A DNA stretch of 15,954 nt, from assembly GCA_900554215.1 (NCBI GenBank), contig USGG01000045.1, positions 1-15,954 on the forward strand, read 5' to 3'. The notes beneath the pieces were generated by a model. The model made no database searches and was not told the DNA's origin. It saw only the letters and a list, made by a program, of their open reading frames with translations. Positions 8,264 to 14,953 of this stretch are shown here, piece after piece. The number at the start of each line of letters is the position of its first letter. Within the stretch, counting starts at the first letter, position 1. The DNA comes from an uncultured Megasphaera sp. (GTDB lineage Bacteria; Bacillota; Negativicutes; Veillonellales; Megasphaeraceae). The position numbers and the translations under genes were made by a program.

Positions 8264-8710
8264 ATGAAACAATATAACAACATCATCGTTCCGACGGACG
8301 GCTCGGTTAACTCCAAGCGGGCGCTGGAACATGCCGTCGTCATCGCTTCGGCCTTGGGAGCTACGATTACGTTGGTATATGTGGCGAATATCGTATCGGT
8401 AATCTCTAACTTCGACCAAATTCCGAATGCCAGCGGATACGTGACGGAACAAGTCGCTCTGGATATGGAAGAGGAAGGCAAGAGCATTCTCGACGACTAT
8501 GCGAAGGTCATTCCGCAGAATATCGAAGTCAAGAGCGTCTTTGAAGTCGGCTCTCCGGGACCGGCCGTGTTGTCTGTCGCTAAAAAGTACAACGCCGACC
8601 TCATCGTCATGGGAAGCCGCGGCTTAGGGCCTTTGAAAGGTCTGTTCATGGGATCTGTCAGCAGCTACGTCGTCACGCATTCCGTTTGCCCCGTATTGAT
8701 TGTCAAATAA
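8264..8710 (+). CDS. Universal stress protein, UspA family (first of two)
   Basis: A 148-residue single-domain cytoplasmic protein of the usual Usp length. The N-terminal strand reaches Asp12 in VPTDGS, typical of the nucleotide pocket. The ATP-binding signature G-x2-G-x9-G-S is intact (Gly117, Gly120, Gly130, Ser131), so it is likely an ATP-binding Usp rather than the non-binding type. Such proteins support survival during starvation or stress, usually as dimers; the specific role here is unknown. The start is fixed by AGGAGG 7 bases upstream. It is followed after 144 bases by a paralogue with about 62% identity (92 of 148 by hand count) and no gap. I see no strong terminator between the two. 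Confidence 0.93.
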   Translation: MKQYNNIIVPTDGSVNSKRALEHAVVIASALGATITLVYVANIVSVISNFDQIPNASGYVTEQVALDMEEEGKSILDDYAKVIPQNIEVKSVFEVGSPGPAVLSVAKKYNADLIVMGSRGLGPLKGLFMGSVSSYVVTHSVCPVLIVK

Positions 8711-8773
8711 GCGGGGAACTGGGCGGATACAAGGGTATTTTGCATTCCGCAATTTCATAAGACAAAAGACGAT

Positions 8774-8847
8774 AAAAAAGAAGGAATTTTTCAACGTATA
8801 TAGAAGTTATTTAATATAGAGACCTGCTAGACCTAATCGACAGGAGG
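8774..8847 (+). promoter_or_regulatory. Upstream region of the second usp gene, copy 2
   Basis: AAAAAAGAAGGAATTTT, ACGTATATAGAAGTTAT and TTAATATAGA at 8774-8820 parallel the block before the first usp gene. A -10-like TAATAT lies at about 8812-8817. AGGAGG (8842-8847) is 7 bases before the ATG. The conserved block suggests the second gene has its own promoter under the same control rather than depending only on read-through. Confidence 0.55.
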
Positions 8848-8854
8848 GATTCAT

Positions 8855-9301
8855 ATGACAAAGTACAACTCGATCCTCGTTCCGATTGATGGTTCTGACA
8901 ATGCTAAACGGGCATTGGAACAAGCCGTTGACCTCGCGACGACTTACGGCGCTTCTATTACGTTGGCCTATGTGGCTCATGATATCGCCCCGCTGGCAAA
9001 TTTCGACCAAATTTCCACGGCGACGGAATACGTAAAAGAGCACCTGCCTCAGGATATGGAAAAAGAGGGCCAGGTATTTCTCGACGGTATTGCGAAGACC
9101 GTACCGGAGTCGATTCCCGTCAAAAGCGTATTTGCTGTCGGTTCTCCGGGACCGGCTATCGTAGAAGCGGCGAAGGACGGCGATTTCGATTTAATCGTCA
9201 TGGGAAGCCGGGGCTTAGGGCCGCTGAAAGGGCTGTTCCTCGGGTCTGTCAGCAGTTATGTCGTTACTCGTGCGGGATGCTCCGTGCTGATTGTAAAATA
9301 A
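8855..9301 (+). CDS. Universal stress protein, UspA family (second of two)
   Basis: A 148-residue cytoplasmic UspA-family protein, a gap-free paralogue of the gene just upstream. Asp12 in VPIDGS and the ATP-binding pattern Gly117-x2-Gly120-x9-Gly130-Ser131 are intact, so ATP binding is expected. The two proteins are most alike from residue 89 on (SVFxVGSPGP and the ATP loop) and most different at 41-80 and 101-110, where partner or dimer contacts could differ. The pair could form homo- or heterodimers, which the sequence cannot decide. A strong hairpin terminator ends the unit about 10 bases after the stop. Confidence 0.93.
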   Translation: MTKYNSILVPIDGSDNAKRALEQAVDLATTYGASITLAYVAHDIAPLANFDQISTATEYVKEHLPQDMEKEGQVFLDGIAKTVPESIPVKSVFAVGSPGPAIVEAAKDGDFDLIVMGSRGLGPLKGLFLGSVSSYVVTRAGCSVLIVK

Positions 9302-9310
9302 TGGTATAAG

Positions 9311-9352
9311 AGAAGGCTTTGTCCCTCGCAAGGCGGGACAAAGTCTTTTTTT
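9311..9352 (+). terminator. Rho-independent terminator after the usp pair
   Basis: CTTTGTCCC (9317-9325) pairs with GGGACAAAG (9335-9343), giving a 9-bp stem that a G-U pair, a G-C pair and A-T pairs extend to about 15 bp. The loop has 9 bases, and a run of seven T follows (9346-9352). Confidence 0.92.
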
Positions 9353-9376
9353 CATGTATGGGATTTGCCTATTTTG

Positions 9377-9385
9377 TGATATACT
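9377..9385 (+). promoter_or_regulatory. Extended -10 promoter of the DUF2157 operon
   Basis: TGATATACT forms an extended -10 (TGn plus TATACT) 64 bases before the start codon. No good -35 is present at the expected place. Transcription would begin near 9392, directly at the base of a small hairpin (9392-9411). The usp terminator just upstream supports an independent promoter here. Confidence 0.6.
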
Positions 9386-9391
9386 GATGAT

Positions 9392-9411
9392 GCGCAGGAA
9401 TACGACTGCGC
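9392..9411 (+). other. Hairpin at the 5' end of the DUF2157 operon transcript
   Basis: GCGCAG (9392-9397) and CTGCGC (9406-9411) form a perfect 6-bp stem with an 8-base loop. It starts at the predicted transcription start, so the message would begin with a stem-loop. Such 5' hairpins can protect mRNA from decay; that role is inferred. Confidence 0.45.
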
Positions 9412-9448
9412 GATACTATGACTACTACGTGCCTGGGAGGCAGCATAT

Positions 9449-11200
9449 ATGATATGGAAAAATAATACAGAGTGGCTGAATCGGCAAATCAGCGATTGGG
9501 CCGCTAAAGGCTGGATTTCTGCGGAGGCAGAACAAAACATACGGCAGTCCTGCCGGAGACAGGGCGTTACGGGCTGGCCGGCCCTGGTGTATACGGCCTT
9601 AGCCATCGTGACCTGTTCTATTCTCGGCGTCGCCTTGATCTGGGGCGCCGCTTACGTGTGGTATCATATTTCCGTCGCCCTGCGGATGGCCCTAGCTGTC
9701 GTCCTGCTGGTCCTTTCGCAAAGCGGCGTGGCCCTGGCCTTGTTTCAAAATCGTCAGGGGACGCTGCTGGGAGAAGGCGTCGCCTTGGCCCAGTGCGTGG
9801 CCGTATTCGTGTCGATAGCCATGGCGGGACAGACCTTTTATCTGGGCTGGGATACGCCGGCCTATATTTTCAGCTGCGCCGTCCTGAGCTTGCCGGCGGC
9901 CTACTTGCTGCGAGCTGTGGGGGCCGTCGTGGTGTATTGCCTTGCCGTGCTGGTTTGGGCGGCTCTGGGCGGGTATATCAACGCGCCGGGAGGAGCGGCC
10001 TTTTTCTGGCTCTTCGTCGTCCTGCCGCTTCCGATGTACCGCCTGCTGGTGCAGCAGAAGGACGAGGTACGCTTATCTGTTTTCTCCTGGACCGTCACCG
10101 TCACAGTGTTCGCCGCCTTCGGACTGGCTACGCGCAACGCGGCGTACATTCCCTTTTTGCTGCTGTCGGCATTGGCTGCGGTCATCATGCTGACTGGATA
10201 TTCTATCGATATCCGCAAGTCCTCGGGCGTTCCGTTCCGCTGGTTCGGGCGCTTTGCCGCGGCAGCGTCGCTGCTTATTTCCTGTATGCCCGTCTCCTGG
10301 TACGGCGTCGCCGATATTCAGGGCTTTCATTGGACGACGATGACCATCTTGTTTCTCCTGTTTCTGCTGATCATCGCCTTGCTGGCCCGAGGCGTCAAGA
10401 CGCGCCTTTGGGGGCCGGTGATATACTCCTTTATCCCCTTCATCTTATTAGGGGAAACTCTGATTGTGCGCAGCGGGCTCTATTCGTCCGTACCGCTCAT
10501 CATTTCGGCGGCCTACATGATCTTCCTGGGCTTTTATGAAATCATGCAGGGCGTCAAGGGCTGCCATGTCAATCATACGCGCTTCGGTACGGTGATGCTG
10601 GCCTGCCTGATGTTGGTCTTTGTCTTCGCTACGACCTTTTCGCCCGTCGTGCCCCTGGTTGTCATGGCGATTTTAGGACTGGTATTTTTCCAGCGCCGCC
10701 GCACGGCGTCCAGTCGGAAAAACGCAGAATTGCGGGCCGCCCGCCGTTCCCGCGTAAAACATAAGGCGGCGACGGTGCGCCGGGAGGCAGGAGAGGAGAA
10801 ATCCGACGGAGGAGAAACGGCGCCTGTATTTGAGTCTCCGCAGGAGACGAAGGACGCGGCAGCCGATGCCGATACGCTGGCTGAATGGATGAAGGATATT
10901 CATCTTCCGCCGCTGGAAGAGATGACGCCGGATCCGGCAGATGCAGGGTATCGACCGGCCGGAACGGTGACGCCGAAGGAGGCGCCGCGGTCGCAGTTTG
11001 TGCCGCCTGTGTTCCGCAGTCCCGACGCAATCGCCCTGCCGGCGATGAAGGAAGAAGGGCGCACGCGGAAGAAAGCCGACGAGCCGCGGCAGGCAGAACG
11101 GATAACCACTTCGCCGTGGCAGTCGATGGCCGGACCGGCTAAGCGGGAAAAACATTTTTCGCGGTCGCCGTGGTCGCAGGAAGGAGACACGAAGAAATGA
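9449..11200 (+). CDS. DUF2157 family polytopic membrane protein with long C-terminal tail
   Basis: A 583-residue inner-membrane protein. Residues 1-45 are the amphipathic DUF2157 start (LNRQISDWAAKGWIS). About 12 hydrophobic segments follow from residue 45 to 415, including the family-like GQTFYLGWDTPAYIF (about 127). After QRRR (about 415) comes a soluble tail of about 167 residues, first very basic, then rich in Pro, Glu and Arg, with two SPW motifs near the end (about 561 and 574). The hydrophobic part alone fits a typical DUF2157 protein, so the tail is an addition. The family's function is unknown. GGGAGG lies 8 bases before the ATG. The stop overlaps the next gene's ATG in an ATGA junction, indicating translational coupling to the GDYXXLXY-like protein, a known genomic partner of DUF2157. 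Confidence 0.85.
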   Translation: MIWKNNTEWLNRQISDWAAKGWISAEAEQNIRQSCRRQGVTGWPALVYTALAIVTCSILGVALIWGAAYVWYHISVALRMALAVVLLVLSQSGVALALFQNRQGTLLGEGVALAQCVAVFVSIAMAGQTFYLGWDTPAYIFSCAVLSLPAAYLLRAVGAVVVYCLAVLVWAALGGYINAPGGAAFFWLFVVLPLPMYRLLVQQKDEVRLSVFSWTVTVTVFAAFGLATRNAAYIPFLLLSALAAVIMLTGYSIDIRKSSGVPFRWFGRFAAAASLLISCMPVSWYGVADIQGFHWTTMTILFLLFLLIIALLARGVKTRLWGPVIYSFIPFILLGETLIVRSGLYSSVPLIISAAYMIFLGFYEIMQGVKGCHVNHTRFGTVMLACLMLVFVFATTFSPVVPLVVMAILGLVFFQRRRTASSRKNAELRAARRSRVKHKAATVRREAGEEKSDGGETAPVFESPQETKDAAADADTLAEWMKDIHLPPLEEMTPDPADAGYRPAGTVTPKEAPRSQFVPPVFRSPDAIALPAMKEEGRTRKKADEPRQAERITTSPWQSMAGPAKREKHFSRSPWSQEGDTKK

Positions 11201-11868
11201 AAGGAATAGGAACCTTTTCTCCTGACGGAAAGCATAAATGGATGGTTTTCCTCCTCGTCGTTCTCATCCAGCTGGGAGTATTGTCTTACATAGGATGGCG
11301 CTGGCATAATATCAGCGTAGACGGCATCCCGTACCAGTGGCGGTGCCTGCCGAGACTGGAAGAATCGTCCTTCGGCACGGATTATGTGCGCATCGTATTC
11401 CCGGAAGATTCGACTACGTGGATGGACGGGTCGGCTCCGGAAGAAGGGGAAAAAATATACGTCCATATTTCCCATGACGCCAGCGGCCTGATGAAGGTAG
11501 AAGGCGCGTCGGCGGAAAAACCGGGAATCGGCGGAGATTATATGGATGCCGTCGTCGTATCGTTCCAGGAAGGCGTCGTCCAGTTTAAAGTCGCCTTTGA
11601 CCGATACCGCATTGCGCCGGAGCTGGCCGACGGGATTTACAATATCAGCGAGAAAGATAACGTCGTTGCCAGCGTCCGCATGAAAAAAGGCCAGGGCGTT
11701 ATCGAGGGCGTGTTCGTCAACGGCATTCCCTTGGAAGAGTGCGGTAACGGCGCCGCGATGGCCGAAGCCCGGGCGAAGAAGGAAGCCGAGCAGAAACAAA
11801 AGACCGCTTCCGTATTCAATAAGCCGAGCATCGTAGAGTCCGGCATGGTGCCGCCGACAGAAGAATAA
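11197..11868 (+). CDS. GDYXXLXY-like membrane-anchored protein
   Basis: A 223-residue bitopic protein: a short cytoplasmic start, one membrane segment at about 14-35, then an extracytoplasmic domain. Its layout and the motif TDYVRIVF (about residue 61) match the GDYXXLXY family, with the name-giving GDY replaced by TDY. The closing segment VIEGVFVNGIPLEE resembles the family's final strand. I chose the ATG at 11197 because it overlaps the previous stop (ATGA) and follows AAGGAG by 10 bases; a GTG at 11170 in the same frame has no such site. The tail after about residue 190 is Ala/Lys/Glu-rich and probably disordered or helical. The function is unknown; the operon and coupling suggest a complex with the DUF2157 protein. 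Confidence 0.75.
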   Translation: MKGIGTFSPDGKHKWMVFLLVVLIQLGVLSYIGWRWHNISVDGIPYQWRCLPRLEESSFGTDYVRIVFPEDSTTWMDGSAPEEGEKIYVHISHDASGLMKVEGASAEKPGIGGDYMDAVVVSFQEGVVQFKVAFDRYRIAPELADGIYNISEKDNVVASVRMKKGQGVIEGVFVNGIPLEECGNGAAMAEARAKKEAEQKQKTASVFNKPSIVESGMVPPTEE

Positions 11869-11894
11869 CCGCTTGGACAGAAGGAGAGGCTATT

Positions 11895-13205
11895 ATGAAA
11901 TCGTATGTGAAATTGGGCATTACCCTGATACTGGCCCTTTCATTCGTATTGCTGACGGGCTTTCGCGCTCAGACTATTATTCATGACGACGGCAGCGAGA
12001 CGCAGGACGTGCTGAAGGTGTCGGAAACGGCGGAAGGGCAGAAGGCCCTGCGCAGCGACGCTGACGAATTCCAGAAGCGGAATTATACGATCATGGATTA
12101 CAACAACAGCAACGGCGAGGGCTTCCGGGCTATGAAGACCGTGACGAAAGAAGGGGCGAATAAAAGCTCTGTCGACCGCATTATTCATAAGACCCACGAC
12201 GGGCTGATTTGCTCGACGTACTACATTGATTACACCTTCGATGAAAACAGCCTGGAGCACCTGCGGCTGGGCATGCCGATGGAAGAAAACGGCGCAGACC
12301 TGGAATACATTGTATCCTTTCCGTCGGGAACGGAAGTAGAGGGCAACAGCACGACGGCCGACGAGCAGGGCAGCACGTATATGTGGAGCCTCAATGCGTC
12401 GGAGCCCTTTCAAATACAGCTGCAGGCGACGGTCTGGCATAAATTATTCATCTATATAGCGATGCTTCTGATTGTCCTTATCATCGGCATTGTTCTGGTC
12501 ATCGAGCACCGCCGGCGCAACGTCATCAGCTGGAAGCAGGCGGCTCATCTGCGGAGGATTGAAATGATGCTGCTGTGTCTTCCCATTGCGATCCTGGCCT
12601 ATATGGGCTACGAGTATTACGTTGGTACTCATGTGACGGCGGCGTCGTTGGAACGCGTATCGGAACAGCAGCAGGAAGAGCTGCTGGAAAGCCGCGAAGA
12701 AGATAAGAAGATTCACGACGCCGATGCGCAGAAGCAGCGCAGCGGCGAATTGGCTGCCGCCCGCATCCGCACGAAGACTGCCGAAATTTCCAGCGCTCTC
12801 CGCGAGCTGAACCGAAACTATCATTCAGGCCGTATCAGCCAGCGCGAAGCCCGGTCCCAGGCATCGGCTCTGGCCGAACAGGCGCAGGAAATGCTGTTCA
12901 GCAGCAAAGAGCTGTCTCAGGCCGATCAGGACGTGCTGCAGCAGCTCGTAGACCGGCTCGTATCGGAAGCGAATTCCATCGGCGACGAACCGGCCGTTTC
13001 CCAGACGGAACGTCGCGGCGTATCGGAGGAACAGCGGCGAGCCGATGCTATGTCTTCTAAAGACAAGGATTCGCCGTCCGACGAAAGGGTGAAGAGCGAA
13101 GACCGCGAACGGCAGGAAGAATCCTCTTCTGACAGCGGCGCGCTGCAGGAACGAAAGGGCGGATCGGACGCTGGGAAATCAGAATCGGAAAAGAAACCTA
13201 AATAA
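11895..13205 (+). CDS. LppM-like membrane protein with charged helical tail
   Basis: A 436-residue envelope protein. Residues 5-22 form a hydrophobic signal or anchor ending LLTGF, where a lipobox would have cysteine. Residues 25-182 form a beta-rich extracytoplasmic domain; the order GADLEYIVSFPSG, then YMWSLN and QIQLQATVWH, resembles LppM/DUF3153 domains. Membrane segments at about 183-203 and 222-240 flank a strongly basic loop (EHRRR to HLRR), which places that loop inside. The last 195 residues are then extracytoplasmic: charged, Gln/Glu/Ala-rich, probably coiled coil to about 360, then a low-complexity Ser/Glu/Lys tail. AAGGAG lies 8 bases before the ATG, 26 bases after the previous gene, so it belongs to the same operon. 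The LppM call is by pattern and is moderate. Confidence 0.65.
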   Translation: MKSYVKLGITLILALSFVLLTGFRAQTIIHDDGSETQDVLKVSETAEGQKALRSDADEFQKRNYTIMDYNNSNGEGFRAMKTVTKEGANKSSVDRIIHKTHDGLICSTYYIDYTFDENSLEHLRLGMPMEENGADLEYIVSFPSGTEVEGNSTTADEQGSTYMWSLNASEPFQIQLQATVWHKLFIYIAMLLIVLIIGIVLVIEHRRRNVISWKQAAHLRRIEMMLLCLPIAILAYMGYEYYVGTHVTAASLERVSEQQQEELLESREEDKKIHDADAQKQRSGELAAARIRTKTAEISSALRELNRNYHSGRISQREARSQASALAEQAQEMLFSSKELSQADQDVLQQLVDRLVSEANSIGDEPAVSQTERRGVSEEQRRADAMSSKDKDSPSDERVKSEDRERQEESSSDSGALQERKGGSDAGKSESEKKPK

Positions 13206-13207
13206 TC

Positions 13208-13235
13208 AATATTTTTTCTTTAAAGATATTTTCTA
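13208..13235 (+). terminator. Weak AT-only hairpin after the envelope operon
   Basis: AATATTTTT (13208-13216) can pair with AAAGATATT (13222-13230) through one G-U pair, followed by TTCTATT. The stem has no G-C pair, so termination would be inefficient. No better terminator lies between the operon and fprA. Confidence 0.3.
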
Positions 13236-13248
13236 TTAGTGTAAAACG

Positions 13249-13257
13249 TGATATGAT
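13249..13257 (+). promoter_or_regulatory. Extended -10 promoter of fprA
   Basis: TGATATGAT forms an extended -10 (TGn plus TATGAT). The -35 position (13229-13234, TTTTCT) is poor. Transcription would start near 13264, giving a leader of about 67 bases before the ATG at 13331. Confidence 0.6.
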
Positions 13258-13269
13258 ACATATGTAACA
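13254..13269. promoter_or_regulatory. 16-bp palindrome at the fprA promoter, operator candidate
   Basis: TGATACATATGTAACA is palindromic except for one pair (positions 3 and 14). It overlaps the end of the -10 and the expected transcription start, a typical repressor position. Its core ACATATGT also occurs upstream of the radical SAM gene at 14892-14899. The cognate regulator is unknown. Confidence 0.45.
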
Positions 13270-13330
13270 AGATTTTTATACCAGCGATTTAAACGTGTGT
13301 TTACTATGTACATAAGGAGGTATGTCTGCT

Positions 13331-14566
13331 ATGCATTGCGTAGAAGAAATTAAAAATGGCATTTACTGGATGGGGTGCAACGATTTCCGCACTGAAATAT
13401 TTGAACGGATTTTCCCGATTCCCGAAGGCGTTACGTATAACTCCTATTTCATCGACGACGAAATGACCTGCGTTGTCGACGCGATGGACAAGAGCTGCCG
13501 CGACGAATTTATTGAAGATGTAGAATATTTGCTCAAAGGCCGCAAATTGGATTACTTCATTTTGCAGCATATGGAACCGGACCATGCCAGCTCCGCCGTC
13601 GCTCTGCTGGAAAAGCATCCGGAAGCAAAAATTGTCGCTCAGGCTCAGACCTTTAAGCTGTTCGAACAGTTCTTCCGCAAACCCATGCCGAGCCGCTATG
13701 TAGAAGTCAAGGAAGGCGACCAGCTCAAACTGGGCAAGCACGTCCTCCAGTTCGTCAAAGCTCCGATGGTTCACTGGCCGGAAGTCATCATGTCCTACGA
13801 CATTACGGACAAGGTATTGTTCAGCGCCGACGCTTTCGGTATGTTCGGCACTGTAGGCAACGTATACGCCGACCAGGTCGACTTTGAAGAAAATTATCTC
13901 GATTCGGCCCGCCGCTATTATGTCAACATCGTCGGCAAATTCGGCCCGCAGGTCGTAAAAGTCCTGCAGAAAGCCGCCGGCATTCCTATCGAAGTCATTT
14001 GCCCGCTTCACGGCGTCGTATTCCGCACTCCGGAAACGATTCAGTACATCATTGAAAAATATCTCCACTGGGCAAAATACGTACCGGAAAAGAAGGGCGT
14101 CGTTATCGCTTTCTCGTCCATTTACGGCAACACCGAACGGGCTGCCTGCGTATTGGCTCATAAGCTGAGCATGCTCGGTATCCGCGACGTCCGCCTGTAC
14201 GACGTAGCCAAGATTCACCCGTCCTACGTTACGGCGAAGGCCTGGGAATACAGCCACTTGGTTCTGGCTGCTCCTACGTACAACCTGAACCTCTTCCTGC
14301 CGATGGAAAACTTCCTCCACGACTTGAAGACCCTCATGTTCCAGAACCGCAAGATCGCCGTTATCGGCAATCACAGCTGGGCATCCGCCGCGTACAACAC
14401 GATGGTCGACTACGTACAGAACCGCTTCAAGAACTGCGAACTTCTCGAACCGACCCTCGACATGAAATCGTCTCTCCGCGACGACCAGGAAAGCATCATC
14501 GACGAAATTGCCAAAGCTGTCGCCGACGATATCAAAGCGTATCCGGAACCGAAATCCTTGCTTTAA
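13331..14566 (+). CDS. fprA: Flavodiiron protein (oxygen/NO reductase), FprA type
   Basis: A cytoplasmic 411-residue class A flavodiiron protein, which reduces O2 to water or NO to N2O using electrons from rubredoxin or a reduced flavin carrier. The metallo-beta-lactamase-like domain has all seven diiron ligands: His80, Glu82, Asp84 and His85 (HMEPDH), His148, Asp167 and His227. The flavodoxin domain starts near 255 with the FMN loop SSIYGNTE. The length is standard and there is no fused rubredoxin. I chose ATG 13331: AAGGAGG ends at 13320, 10 bases away, whereas an in-frame ATG at 13322 is only 1 base from it. The gene protects strict anaerobes against oxygen or nitrosative stress; which substrate dominates cannot be read from sequence. 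Confidence 0.96.
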   Translation: MHCVEEIKNGIYWMGCNDFRTEIFERIFPIPEGVTYNSYFIDDEMTCVVDAMDKSCRDEFIEDVEYLLKGRKLDYFILQHMEPDHASSAVALLEKHPEAKIVAQAQTFKLFEQFFRKPMPSRYVEVKEGDQLKLGKHVLQFVKAPMVHWPEVIMSYDITDKVLFSADAFGMFGTVGNVYADQVDFEENYLDSARRYYVNIVGKFGPQVVKVLQKAAGIPIEVICPLHGVVFRTPETIQYIIEKYLHWAKYVPEKKGVVIAFSSIYGNTERAACVLAHKLSMLGIRDVRLYDVAKIHPSYVTAKAWEYSHLVLAAPTYNLNLFLPMENFLHDLKTLMFQNRKIAVIGNHSWASAAYNTMVDYVQNRFKNCELLEPTLDMKSSLRDDQESIIDEIAKAVADDIKAYPEPKSLL

Positions 14567-14617
14567 GACAGATGCAAACGCTGCGTCTTTCGTTGTGGAG
14601 TAAGAACGCATAAGGTT

Positions 14618-14655
14618 AAAGGGCTAAATCATATACGGTTTAGCCCTTTTCTTCT
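14618..14655 (+). terminator. Hairpin after fprA: terminator or read-through attenuator
   Basis: AAAGGGCTAAA (14618-14628) pairs perfectly with TTTAGCCCTTT (14639-14649), with a 10-base loop. The tail TTTTCTTCT is a broken U-run. The next gene's ribosome binding site begins at 14666, only 16 bases past the stem, and I see no convincing promoter in between. Partial read-through into the small gene is therefore likely. Confidence 0.7.
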
Positions 14656-14679
14656 AAAGACGCGCAGGAGGTGAATACG

Positions 14680-14835
14680 GTGATTATCCGAGACAACAGC
14701 GTCAAGAGCGGCGACCCTCATGAGCAGGAAAAGGCTAAAAACAAGGGCGAAGAGCTGCACATTGATTTAGGTCGTTCACTGACGGAAGAAGAGGAAAAGA
14801 TTTTTGCCCAATTAAAAGAAGGGCTCCATTTATAA
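14680..14835 (+). CDS. Small hypothetical protein, 51 residues
   Basis: Too short for usual gene calling, but AGGAGGTG (14666-14673) lies 6-8 bases before the GTG at 14680. An in-frame GTG at 14671 overlaps that site and is rejected. The product is very acidic and lysine-rich, without membrane segment or cysteine. The first half is polar and probably flexible (SVKSGDPHEQEKAK); the second, from about residue 27, has LHIDLGRSLTEEEEKIF and then a short amphipathic helix ending LKEGLHL. I recognise no family. It sits between an intercistronic hairpin after fprA and a GC-rich hairpin, so it is probably a read-through product of the fprA transcript. A role beside FprA is a guess from position only. 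Confidence 0.65.
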   Translation: MIIRDNSVKSGDPHEQEKAKNKGEELHIDLGRSLTEEEEKIFAQLKEGLHL

Positions 14836-14843
14836 TCGCCGCC

Positions 14844-14883
14844 AACCGGCGCGTTTCGCAACAGAACGGACGCGCCGGTTTCA
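14844..14883 (+). terminator. Terminator after the 51-residue gene
   Basis: AACCGGCGCGT (14844-14854) pairs perfectly with ACGCGCCGGTT (14870-14880), an 11-bp GC-rich stem with a 15-base loop. Only a short T-run (TTTC) follows, so it is strong in stem but weak in tail. Confidence 0.7.
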
Positions 14884-14899
14884 TATTAAGAACATATGT

Positions 14900-14928
14900 T
14901 TGAAATGTCGCCTGTCTTGTGGTATGAT
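14900..14928 (+). promoter_or_regulatory. Promoter of the radical SAM gene
   Basis: TTGAAA (14900-14905) and TATGAT (14923-14928) are separated by exactly 17 bases, and TGG before the -10 adds an extended -10 TG. This is the best promoter in the window. The 10-bp palindrome AACATATGTT (14891-14900) touches its -35 box and could be an operator. GGGAGG (14941-14946) lies 7 bases before the ATG. Confidence 0.8.
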
Positions 14929-14953
14929 ATAACGTAAACAGGGAGGGATGCTT

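Noticed and set aside
8740..8760. TTGC/GCAA stem after the first usp gene
   Set aside because: Only four pairs and no T-run; not enough to call a terminator.
9658..10539. A 293-codon frame in another + frame inside the DUF2157 gene
   Set aside because: The product is Arg/Gly-rich shadow sequence without a ribosome binding site, while the DUF2157 frame shows clean membrane segments over the same bases.
10900..11799. A 299-codon antisense frame across the DUF2157 and GDYXXLXY genes
   Set aside because: It crosses the coupled ATGA junction of two well supported genes and shows no domain or start signal.
13304..14611. A 435-codon open frame antisense to fprA
   Set aside because: It mirrors the codon bias of fprA, has no ribosome binding site or recognisable domain, and fprA itself carries all the catalytic ligands.
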